Of a stretch of DNA of 64,000 nucleotides, positions 1 to 9,757 are shown one piece after another. Where the stretch lies: positions 310,001-374,000 of the forward strand of contig NW_026251710.1 of NCBI RefSeq assembly GCF_025024155.1, read 5' to 3'. Every line of letters begins with the position of its first letter. The first letter of the stretch is position 1. The notes under the pieces were generated by a model. It saw nothing but the letters and a program-made list of their open reading frames with translations. It was not told the origin of the DNA and did not search any database. Both the position numbers and the translations under genes were made by a program. Origin of the DNA: Gamsiella multidivaricata (lineage: Eukaryota; Mortierellomycota; Mortierellomycetes; Mortierellales; Mortierellaceae).

Positions 1-517
1 TCAGAGATTGGATAAAAAAAGAGTTTCGAAGTGGAAGACGAGAAGGTGCTCTTTACGATGATAAGAAAGACTGTTCAATGGAGAGCAAGCTGCTGCTGAC
101 CGAGGGGACTGGCAGAGAAGATAGCGGAGGAGAGGGGTATATCGACGTCGCGACCAATGTGTGTTCCGTTCTGGAAAAAGTACGAGGACATTGACCAGAG
201 AGAGACACAGGATATGAAGGAGAGGTTAAGACTCTCCTGTTGGCAAAAAGTGAGAAAGTTGGTACTATGCGTCGACGTGTGATGGGACACAGGAAGGGCG
301 AAAGATGAAGAGGGTTACAGACGTGAGGGTAAAGGAAAGAAGGGAGAGAGGAAAGAAAGAGCAAAGGAAAGAATGAGGAGAGAAAGGCTGAAGTGGGCAA
401 AAAAAAAGAGTTATCTGTGTTACTTTGCATAAAACCGATCTTATCCCCGCCGATAATCTGTGGGGAAGATTGCCTCACGTGTGAGCGAAATCCAATTGAA
501 CGCATTTTCTTTATTGT
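1..517. promoter_or_regulatory. Purine-rich tract, likely upstream region of a minus-strand gene off the left edge
   Basis: No convincing coding sequence is seen here. About 290-400 is almost pure purine on the plus strand, so it is CT-rich on the minus strand. Elsewhere in this window such tracts sit just upstream of start codons (F-box gene, DCP2, ILV6). I infer it is the leader or promoter of a gene read leftwards out of the window. Long open frames over this tract are Ser/Pro/Leu-rich composition artefacts. Confidence 0.35.
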
Positions 518-657
518 CTAGCTGCGCTGCTGCTGCATGGCGGATATGTTTTGTGCCAGTTCGTCCGAAAACCATTCTAAGACCAAGGGCAACTTGACAT
601 GATATCTGGTGTGTTGGAGTTTATCCAGCACAAGATCAGCTCCCATGATATCCAGAT
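518..657 (-). CDS. Possible terminal coding exon, parent gene unresolved
   Basis: The minus strand reads an open segment of about 46 codons ending in TAG at 518-520, just after a CATTAG splice-acceptor-like sequence at 658-663. The peptide looks protein-like (it contains VKLPLVLEWFSDELAQN and ends MQQQRS). It lies directly 3' of uS17m. Yeast Mrps17 has a long C-terminal extension, so this could be an extra exon of uS17m. However, no donor of the required phase was found before the uS17m stop codon. It may instead belong to a small separate gene or be non-coding. Confidence 0.3.
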
Positions 658-770
658 CTAATGTTCACGGCTTTTTATTGTCGACACATATGCAATAAAG
701 TTCCTGTGCTTATGCCTATAGTGTAATGCTCCAATTGATTGTTTTCCATGCTCCTGTACGATCCAAAGTA

Positions 771-1238
771 TTACTTTGTGTGCTCCCAGACCTTGGACGC
801 GGCCACGATCTCTGCAACTGTGAAGTGTTTCCTTGCGCTGAGTGGTCTGCACGCCTCGATTCGGACAACGTCTCCCAACTTGCACTTGGATGCCTCATCG
901 TGTGCAAGATAGTTCTTGAACGATTTGTATGTCTATTGATGATTCAGTATTGGGTTAGAATATAGATGATTTTGTGCTAGTCCTTGCATTAATGCTGAAC
1001 ATATCCTGATATGATTTCTGATTCGATATTAAAACGCCTGTGCGCCGTCGTCTTCTCATTCAGTCCCTAACAGGGACATTTAGTTGGCATTCCCCATTCG
1101 CCCTTAGTTCTCCATATGAATGTCAGTCGTCGTCTTTACCTTACGGACGATCGGATGCACTTTGTTGCTCATGACCCTGACCTTGACGGTCTTCTGCATC
1201 GCTGTTCCGACAACGACCCCCAAAAAGTTCTGGCGCAT
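771..1238 (-). CDS. MRPS17: Mitochondrial small-subunit ribosomal protein uS17m
   Basis: Two exons, 1140-1238 and 771-932, joined over a GTAAAG...CAATAG intron, give 86 residues. The first exon starts MRQNFLGVVVGTAMQKTVKV, the classic uS17 opening (G-V-V, then M-Q-K-T-V-K-V). Exon 2 supplies the conserved YLAHDE and GDVVRIEACRPLS segments. uS17 binds 16S-type rRNA early in assembly of the small mitoribosomal subunit. The length fits bacterial and animal proteins; yeast Mrps17 is longer at the C-terminus, so a further exon downstream (518-657) is possible. The start was chosen at the ATG that begins the conserved domain. It is divergent from uL1m. Confidence 0.88.
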
Positions 1239-1554
1239 TGCTGAGCTGTAAAATATATGCGTTTCTTGTTCCTGTCCGAAGTGAGTGTTCCAAGTCGTGG
1301 AGCTTGTGTTCCGAGTCGTGGAGTTTGTGTTTGGTTCCTGGAGGGAATCGTCGAGGAGCAAGTTGGGTTGATCTGATTCGGTTTGCTGCTGTGTAGCAGG
1401 GAATACAGGGAGCAGTCGCATTGGGTCTTTAGGAACTGCAAGCCACTTCCGAGGTTTGTTTATCGTCCTCCATCCATGGCTACAGTCGGCGAAACTGGTT
1501 CCTAGTCCTTGGCTCCTCGACACTCCATTGCTCGCCCCACCGTTCGAAACAACA
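1239..1554. promoter_or_regulatory. Bidirectional promoter between uS17m and uL1m
   Basis: About 316 bp separate the two divergent start codons of mitoribosomal protein genes, so the regulatory DNA is probably shared. The stretch contains a 21-bp imperfect tandem duplication (see 1285-1326). No clear TATA box is seen. Confidence 0.55.
1285..1326. repeat. Two tandem 21-bp units in the uS17m/uL1m promoter
   Basis: Two adjacent 21-bp copies differ at two positions (A/G and C/T) and share the core AGTCGTGGAG. They lie about 50-90 bp upstream of the uS17m ATG. They could be a duplicated factor-binding site, or simply a tandem slip. Confidence 0.6.
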
Positions 1555-2798
1555 ATGTCCAGCATCCTCATCACAAGGGCCGTCCCTACGGCTTCTGTCT
1601 CCAGGACACTCATCGTCAGCGGGGCTTCTCATATCTCCCACCAGACCTTCACACCTTCCCACAGGAACTATGCCACGGCGAAGAAGGCACCCAGCTCTCT
1701 GCCTGGCGCCATGACCTTCACTGACGCGCTTGCTGTCCTTAAGGTAAACACCAATAGGCAGTCGAAAAACGGAAACAGCTTGGAATATGGAAGTGGATCA
1801 GGAATTGCTATCTAGAAAGGCCTTGCTGGACTCTTTCTTTATGGACACACACTGCCGACACCATGAACAGCGATAGAAAATGGATAGCGCAGCGCGATTG
1901 ATAGGAACTATTTCTTTTATGTTTTTGATATGATTACTTACTCGTCGCTGCTTTATTTTCAAATATAACAATAGGCCAAGGAGGTCAGCAAACCCAACCA
2001 CCTGGTCGAAGTTCACATCCAGACCAATCCCAAGGTTGAGAAGCACTCTCAGCCGATCCGCACCTCAGTCCTCTTGCAGAAGCCCATCAAGCAGGAATCG
2101 GTCATATTGGTCTTTGCGGAGGGCAAGTTCGCAGAGGAGGCCCGCGCCTCAGGTGCACAGATTGTCGGAGGGCCCGAATTGATTAAGGAAGTCGAGGAGG
2201 GCAAGCACAAGTTTGACAAGTGTATCTCAACACCTGGAATGTACCCCTCTGTCACCAAATTGGCTCGTATTCTGGGACCCAAAGGTTTGATGCCAACGAC
2301 CAAGAAAGGAACTGTCACGGAGGATATCGTGGGCGTGATCAAGGCTCAAACTGCAGCTTTTGATGTTCGCGGTGATAAGAACGGCGTTGTACACACTAGT
2401 ACGCGAATATTTTTTACTGAGAATAACAGCAGGTTATGGATGATGAACTATAGATTCTGGATCAATGAGGAATCTCACTAACAGCATTTACTTGTTTTTA
2501 TTTGTTACCATTAGTCATTGGAAAGGTCAACTGGGAACAGAAGGATATCGAGGATAACTACCAGATCATCATGAACCAGATGAGGGTTCTTGCTCAGGAG
2601 CGCTTCGTCAAAAAAGGTGCGTTCTACTTGCTCAGACAAATCGCTCATTTGAGAACTCGCCTTTTGGTATATGTATGATATATGATATACATGGTGTTTA
2701 ACAGAGAAACTACTTTCCTTACATTTATAGACTGGATCAAGAACGTCTATATTTCATCGACACAAGGTCCTGGCATCCCTTTGATCAACAACGCATAG
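1555..2798 (+). CDS. MRPL1: Mitochondrial large-subunit ribosomal protein uL1m
   Basis: Four exons (1555-1743, 1975-2398, 2515-2616, 2731-2798) give 260 residues in one frame. The N-terminus MSSILITRAVPTASVSRTL is a typical mitochondrial presequence (basic and hydroxylated, no acidic residue). The body shows uL1 landmarks: KPIKQESVILVFAEGK, the loop ILGPKGLMPTTKKGTV, then VHTIIGKVNW across intron 2. The C-terminus ends STQGPGIPLINNA, matching the conserved S(S/T)T(M/Q)GPG end of uL1. uL1 forms the mobile L1 stalk at the E site of the ribosome. An in-frame ATG exists 33 codons upstream at 1456, but the leader it would add does not look like a presequence, so 1555 is preferred. Confidence 0.93.
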
Positions 2799-2878
2799 TT
2801 CCGCAATACACCACCTCGACAAATATCCATCGCAAGCATTCGCAGTTGTTTAGAATCGCACCATCTTGTTTATCATGT

Positions 2879-2884
2879 AATAAA
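2879..2884 (+). terminator. AATAAA polyadenylation signal of uL1m
   Basis: AATAAA lies about 80 nt after the uL1m stop codon, at a normal distance for 3'-end formation. Confidence 0.55.
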
Positions 2885-2931
2885 ACTGTTTTTAAAATAC
2901 ACATATCACAGTGGTGCATGTTTTATTTTCG

Positions 2932-2937
2932 CAAACG
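2932..2937 (-). terminator. AATAAA polyadenylation signal of the NFX1-type gene
   Basis: On the minus strand AATAAA lies only about 22 nt after the stop of the zinc-finger gene. The 3' UTRs of this gene and uL1m converge and probably overlap. Confidence 0.5.
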
Positions 2938-2959
2938 GATTTAGCAAACATGCGATGGT

Positions 2960-5900
2960 CTATTGGTCTTCGTTATCATCGTCTAGCAACTCTTGCCAAT
3001 CGTCTACTACGTTTTGGTCCACATTAACGGCAGCCTTTGCGGTGATAGTGCCCCGTGGAAGCGACAGCGACTCTGACGAAGATAGGGGATTTTCTGAAAG
3101 ATATGCGTCTTGAGCAGAGGATGGCCGAGAGTGTCTGCACATGTTACCCGAAAACAAATCGTTCGTCTCGTCCTCCTCCCATGCTTCCAAGCTGAGCGTT
3201 CCCGCAGTCTCCTTAGCCTTCAAGGTCTGTTCTTCCTCAGCCCTCTTTGCAGCAGCGATCCTCTCATCGTCATCCAGCAACGCGAATGCGTTCTCAACCT
3301 TGGCAGGCGTTGGCGTCTTCAACCATTGATTTTTTTGAGCAGCGTCAAAGAGTCGTTTGGAATGAGGGCCACCGACGTTGCTAAGAATGACCACCTCGCC
3401 TTCCTTGTTAACCCAGCATAACTCGACCCGCTCACAGATATGAACGTTCACTGCCAGAGATCTGATTCTAGTGCGCAGATGGGCCAAGACGACCTCGAAC
3501 TCCTTCATAGTCATGTTGCCTGGATGGGGTACCAGGGCAGCATCGTCGTCCGTCAGCCATCGAATACTATACTTGATGTTGCCAAAAATAGGCGCCAGCT
3601 GGGCAGCTAGCTCATTTCGAGTCAGCCCAAAGACTAGGTCGTACAGGTAAATTGCATTGACGGGATCATTGACGCTCGACTTTCGGAGCTGCCCGACACC
3701 ACTACTAATTGCGCTCGCGCCGGTACTAACAGATCGTTTCTGGCGACAGGCTTGTGATGCTAGGAGGGCCGGCGCAGAGGTGTTGAGTTTTCTGTGGATG
3801 ATCACGTTGCGATATGGCTCGACGTCTACGCTCTCCGAGGTTACGTTGTAGTGACCCGCCAGCTCGTGGACAAACTTGCGGTGATGACCCTTCATGGGTG
3901 GGAGGTTGAGGGCCTGCGAGGACGAGTCGGTTATCCAGTCAGCGAGTCGCTTTTCTATTTTCAGCGTGAACTCCATGTTGACGAAGGCATAATCGAGAAC
4001 ATAGTCGTCGTACTGAGGAATACGAGGTCTTCTGTGAAAAGAGAGTAAAAATGGAGGCCAGTTAGCAATACGTACAAAAAACTACTAATAAAAAAGAGAT
4101 GGGCGGATATCTAGAAACGTACCGGTTGATACCATCATCGATGTCAAGTGCCAGAGCAAGCCGCTTGTTACGCTCTGCTGTCAAGCAGAAGTCGTTGCAC
4201 CTAATAACCCTCGGCTTTCCATCCCAGGGATTCTCGGCCGTAGCGTGGCAGGCGACAACCTTGGTCAAGTTCCCACATTTGCAGCTCCAAACAACCAAAT
4301 CCTGACAAGGATTGTCCTCAGGACAAGGTTCTTGACCGTGGCAAGCAAGAACACAGCGATGCCTACAGCTCTTGCGAAAGTTGGAACACTGCTGAGAACA
4401 TGTTCCGACGGGTGGGGGCGTGCACTCGCCCGAATGGCAGGACCTGATGCACTTGTGCTGACCACAGCCCAATATCTTGCCGCAAGCCTTTCCGCAGGTG
4501 GGATGAGTCATGTAGCAGGGTACATTGGGCATAAGGGACTTTTCGCACGCGCATTGCTTAGCAACAAGTATAGTGCATAGTGGGCAGGGTTCATTGTCTG
4601 GATGACAAGGGTGGCCTGTTAAAGATGCATGGCCGCAGGAACGTTCCCGGCTGCAAAAGTACTTGCATTTGGGGATAGGCGTGCCACAAGCGATCGGCGG
4701 ATATAAAACGGTCCTTCCACAGCTGCATGAGAGCTCGTCAAACGATGCGTCTAACAAATAGTAAACGGGGCGTTTTTAGTCTGAATGTTCTCTGTGTAAC
4801 CTCGTATATTGGTCTGCACATGCCAATGGTCTTCACTTACTCAAGCAGGGATTGCAATGTCCTTTATGACAGAGCATTTCACAAGCGTGCACGCCGCACT
4901 GTAGTTTCTTTCCGCAGATCAGTGTGCAGGCATGGGCCTCAGGGGTAGCAGTATCCATCCTGGCACCTTTAGGTTGATTCTTTGCAGGACAGCATCGGTT
5001 CGTGCACTGGTGCTTGCCACAGGATCGAAGGCCTCGACACGGCTTCTCGCATGTGGGCTGCTTGTTGCCATAGAGATTCATCTCGGAACAAATACGTTGA
5101 AAATGCGTGGATTCGCAGCGACAGTCGACTATGATCGTTGACATGCATGGTCCACATACTTCAAGATGGCACTTTTGCATGCATTGATGACCACACTTCA
5201 GAGTCTTCTTGCACGTCCCGTCGCATACTGGAACCGGATCCGTGCAAATTTTCCGCGATTTACCCATGAGTAGCGCCTCGATGGTCCTGGACCCGCACGG
5301 GCAAGTCTTGACGACCTCGGGTCTACTTGGACACTTCCCCGCTTCTTTGTCCATTGAATGACACGGCTTTGTGCACTCGTGGTAACCACAAGCGAGAGGT
5401 CTAAAATGCAAAAAAAAAAAAAAAAAACCAAGTTCACTTATATGAGTAGGGGTCTATTTGATTGGCAGCGTTTAGAGGAACGCGTCTGTGTCCATTCGAT
5501 GTACCTATGGCAACTGTCCTTGCACTCATAAAATCCTGTTGCCTCTACCCCGTCAATAAGCGTTGTTCGTGATTCTCCCTCGCCGCAGCGTACTTTGCGC
5601 TCATGTTTGCCGCAATAGCATCTTTGTATCTGCTCTTCCTCACAAGGCGAGCATAATCCAGGATGGCAGACGGAACTGCATATGTGCTGGCCACATCCCA
5701 ACAATTCTCCGCAGGCCTGATCGCAGGACTTGCCGGTCTGGAATGAAAAGTCGGTGTTGACGCAGCGCAACTGGAAGGTCTTGTTACCGCAGTAGCAAGA
5801 TTGAATCGGGCCGAGGCCGCCGCATGGAGGACATGGACCAGGATGGCAAGGGCTGAATAGTTGAGACAAATAATGTCGAGATTTTTAAACAAATGTGCCC

Positions 5901-7129
5901 TGGAATGAAGACCATGCAAAGATGTCAGAGTGGCACGGAAACATACATGCTACACGAGTGAGAGCAGTCTCTGGAGCGTCCGCAAAGCTCTCCACAAGAG
6001 TGGGGTGTGAAGTATCGATTGAATTCAGGCTCGTGGTTCTTGCCGCAAAAGCAATTGTACTCCTCGGGAATAAACACTTGCGTGTTCTGGCATCCCGGAC
6101 ATCTCCAGCCTGCTCTTGAGTTATTAGAACCTGATTTGTGCGACCATACAAGACCATTAGTCACCAGCTCAACTATCACAGTCAGCTCATAATTGAGGCT
6201 CATGTTACCTTCAGACGACTTTTTGGCCCAGGTCGAGAGGCAGTCGAGATGGAAGGCAGCCCAGCAAACCTGACAATTCCAAATCTTGTGGGCAGGGCGG
6301 ATGACATCCCAGCAGACCATGCAGTCATACGTGGAGTTGGTCAATCCGACTGTCAGCGCCTCCATCAGATCGCGATTTTCCTCGACCTTGTGCACAAACT
6401 TGATAGGAGTACGAGGCATCGTTTGATTGATAGCGCCTCTGCGTGCTGATCGATCAATCACTGAACATGAAGGTTTTTCGGCCTCTGCTGCGTGTGATGT
6501 GCGGGTAAATGAAAATGTGCTTCCCGCCAAGTCCTTTCGCCGGTCCCGCAGTTTCCTGTTGCTGCTTCCAGTATTGACGTTTTCGGTGGCGTTGTGAGAG
6601 CTGCGAGGGTGCGATGGACCAGATCCGTCTCCTTGCGTCTGGGGGCGGTCATTCACCGATCGTAAGAGCTTCAATCGTCGTTTCGACTCTGAAGGATGCC
6701 ATGAGCGATCGACGCTTTTGCCATTCCGGTCGTTTTCACGTTCGCGTGAGCTAGAGGGTTACAGATGATGATTTTGACGTCGCCTTGGTCGTCATCGATG
6801 CGTGCGGACGGTTTGCATGCATTTGTACTGTTATGTCGAGAGCGCGCGCCCTTGCTTCTGTTGCTGTGCAGATCTAGATTATCTGCAGATTTTGACTGGG
6901 GGACAAAGCCCTGGGCTGCAGGGTTTAACTGTAGTCTTCTCGAATAAGACTGTCCCTTGATACCACTTGCAAGGTTGTCATGCTCGCTGTGCCGGTTGAC
7001 TTGGCTGTTCTTGCTGCGCTTGTCTAGTTGTATACTTGTGGCGGTGTTGTCGATAGTTGAAGTTGTGTTGATGAAATGTGGTGCAAATTGCGCAGGTGCG
7101 GCAGATGTGCTCGAGATGATATCAGCCAT
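2960..7129 (-). CDS. FAP1: NFX1/FAP1-type zinc-finger protein with PAM2 motif and R3H domain
   Basis: A seven-exon gene. Exons from the 3' end are 2960-4031, 4123-4750, 4841-5400, 5505-5852, 5947-6109 and 6209-about 6750; the first exon starts at ATG 7129. The N-terminus carries a PAM2-like motif (LNPAAQGFVP, near residues 68-77), which in this family binds the MLLE domain of poly(A)-binding protein. Next comes a PHD/RING-like cluster (CMVCWDVI...CWAAFHLDCL...GWRCPGC). A long array of NFX1-type Cys/His fingers follows (CGQHxC...CHPGxCxxC). An R3H region lies in the last exon (residues like HRKFVHELAGHYN). Human NFX1 and yeast Fap1 have the same order; Fap1 binds FKBP12. The join between the first two exons is unresolved: the frame shifts near 6750-6790 and no canonical GTRNGY donor of the right phase is present (weak GTCCGC or GTCAAA sites exist). 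Confidence 0.9.
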
Positions 7130-7654
7130 GGGCCGGTTAGATGGGGCTGTTGACTGGGTTACGCTGATGTATGGTATGTTGAGCGGCGCAGTGGGCAGGA
7201 ACAAAGCAGTGAGGAATGAAGAATGATCCTTGAGAAGTGAAAAGGTGGTAGCTGTGGTGGGTGTTCACAGCTCCACTATCCAGACTTTTTATTCGCGTTC
7301 AGGATAGGGCTCTATTCCTGCGGAAAAAGCCACCCGCAGCTGCAACCTTGTGGGCGCGGCGAGCAAACGCCCTGAAAATTAGGTTCATAGCCCAGACACG
7401 CTAACCCATTTCGACAAGTGCCAACAGGGGAAGGAAAGAGCGGGCTGAAAAAGGTGAACTGGAGCATTCGCTTTCCATCGGGGATTGGCCAATTGGAGAG
7501 ACAAAGGGCGCGAAAAAAAAATATAGCATGTGCGCATGCAATACTACAATATAGATAGGGCTGTATTCGCAAGCGAGAAGGACGTCGCATTCTCTCATCC
7601 ACTTCCGATTCCTCATTCACTCTCAGAATCATCGTAATTCCACAATTGCGATTC
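7130..7654. promoter_or_regulatory. Divergent intergenic region, NFX1-type gene / flavin monooxygenase
   Basis: About 525 bp separate two divergent starts. It contains an AT-rich stretch near 7515-7560 and a CCAAT on the minus strand near 7489. I see no gene in it. Confidence 0.45.
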
Positions 7655-9506
7655 ATGGGATTCACAAAAACCTACAAGGACGGGACCACTCCCACGGTCG
7701 CCATTATCGGAGCAGGGTAAGCTCATAACTACCAACTGCCTTGTTTATATTGAAACCGACCGTTAAACCGTAATATTCACTTACTTTCCTAGCATTTCTG
7801 GCCTTTGCGCAGCAATCCAACTACAACGGCAACTCCAGTTGACGACTTACACGGTTTTTGAGCTCGAGTCCGACATTGGCGGAACCTGGTTGAACAACTC
7901 TTACCCAGGATGCCAATCGGATGCGCCTATTCATCTCTACAGTTACTCCTTCGCCCCGAACTACGACTTTTCCAAAAAGTTTGTTCCGCAGAGTGAGATA
8001 CTGGCATATCTCAAGGCAACAGCCAAGACATACAACATCTACGACAAGATTCAGTTCCAGACCAGGATTATGACCATGCAATGGCATGAGGGACGCCGAA
8101 ACTGGATCTTGCATTGGGTCAAGAGCAGTACTGGCGAAGAGGGGGCTTATGAAGTAGATGCGATCATTCATGCGACGGGTGTGCTCCGGTTGCCCAACAT
8201 CCCAAAGGAGTTCGAAGCCTTTGAAGGCAACAAATGGCATTCAGCCAGATGGGACCATTCAGTTGATATCACTAACAAACGCGTCGGTGTTGTTGGAATC
8301 GGTGCTAGGTAGGACTTCACATCAACTAGAGTATCGTGCTACGGCAACAAAATCCACCCACTGATGATTGTCCGTTTATTTGTGACCAATGTCATAGTGG
8401 TGTCCAGATTGTGCCAGCGATTGCAGACAAGGTGATGTCCTTGGATATCTACGGGCGCTCTCCATACTACATCACTCCACAAATGAACATTACCTACACG
8501 CGCCCCTGGAAGTTCCTCTTCCGTCATGTACCGTTCTTCTACACGCTGTACAGAATGTTTTGGTTCCATTACGTAGACTCTACGATCCTACTCTATCACA
8601 AACTGGCTTGGTACTCTGTTTTCCACCGCGCTTTTGTCTACCTGGTCACCTGGTTTCACCGCTTCTTACAGTTCCCCTTCAATGGAGAATTGAGACGCAA
8701 AACAACGCCGGAGTATCAAGTCGCGTCCAGACGAATTATTCTCTCTGACAGGTATTATCCAACATTGAAAAAACCGCATGTTATGCTGCATAAGGATCCG
8801 ATCGTCTCGATTAAAGATAAGACGATTGAAACAAGTGGTGGATCCAAGCGGGAGCTGGATGTGTTAATCCTTGCGACTGGATTTGACTGGATCTCTAACT
8901 TCCCGGTGGGCTACTGGACAGGCCGAGGTGGTATCGATATTGCGACAAATTGGGGTGAAAGCCCCATCACTTATTACGGCACCTGTGTTCCTGATGCGCC
9001 TAACTTTTTCTTGATCTGGGGACCTAATGCCGGCATTGGTAAATGTTTATTGGCTTTCGCCCATGTTTTCTTGCCATTTCTCTTCTGATAGATCTATTAC
9101 AACAAATGACTAAAATGCATTACTTATTTTAAATCCTGCGATAGCTCACCATTCTCTGACAACTATGATTGAGATCCAAGTCATGTACGCGATCAACGCC
9201 CTATCATATATGATGGAACAAGATCTCGATTCAATGGGGATCAAGCAATCGGCTGCCGAGGAGTTTCTGAATACTCTGGATCGAAGAATGGAGCGTACGA
9301 TCTTTACTACTAAAGTCAAGCCGAAGTTCATCAACAGCAAGGGGAAGTGTCGCGGATTTTGGTGGGGCAGTGTCACCGAGTTTTGGTGGCACATGAAGGA
9401 CCTTCATCCGGAACGGTTTGATACGGAAAAGAGAGGAGAGCTATCAGGCGAAGTGCTCCTGAACGGCACCGCGTCGCGACCGGAGAAGAAATCCATCGGA
9501 GGATAA
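7655..9506 (+). CDS. Class B flavin monooxygenase, Baeyer-Villiger type
   Basis: Four exons (7655-7716, 7793-8308, 8398-9038, 9145-9506) give 526 residues. The first dinucleotide-binding motif GAGISGL spans intron 1 and binds FAD. The Baeyer-Villiger fingerprint F-x-G-x3-H-x3-W is present as FEGNKWHSARW around residues 164-174. The second GxGxSG motif (GIGASGVQ), for NADPH, spans intron 2. ATGFD appears near the end of exon 3, as in this family. Such enzymes insert oxygen next to a carbonyl, using NADPH and O2. A hydrophobic, Phe/Tyr/His-rich stretch after the NADPH motif (about 8500-8680) could attach to a membrane. The substrate cannot be told. The nearest family analogues are cyclohexanone and phenylacetone monooxygenases and fungal sterol- or ketone-acting paralogues. 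Confidence 0.88.
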
Positions 9507-9757
9507 ATATTGCTAAAGCCGAATCGCGATAAAAACGCGTCTCTCGACCGCCCTGACCCAACTCGATCCGTAGACCACGGACTGCTGAATAAAAATACTG
9601 CTCTCAATTTGAGAAGCGTGTCTCTCTTAAACACTTCGCGACCAGCAACTCTGCGCGAAACTCAGTTGCAGCACTATTCGCACCATCCTGGATCCAGCTC
9701 ATTCAACAACATTTCAACGCAAAGAGCTATATACGTAGAGACGAACAAGGACACACG

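Noticed and set aside
1456..1554. Upstream in-frame ATG of uL1m
   Set aside because: The extra 33 residues do not resemble a presequence, while the ATG at 1555 starts one.
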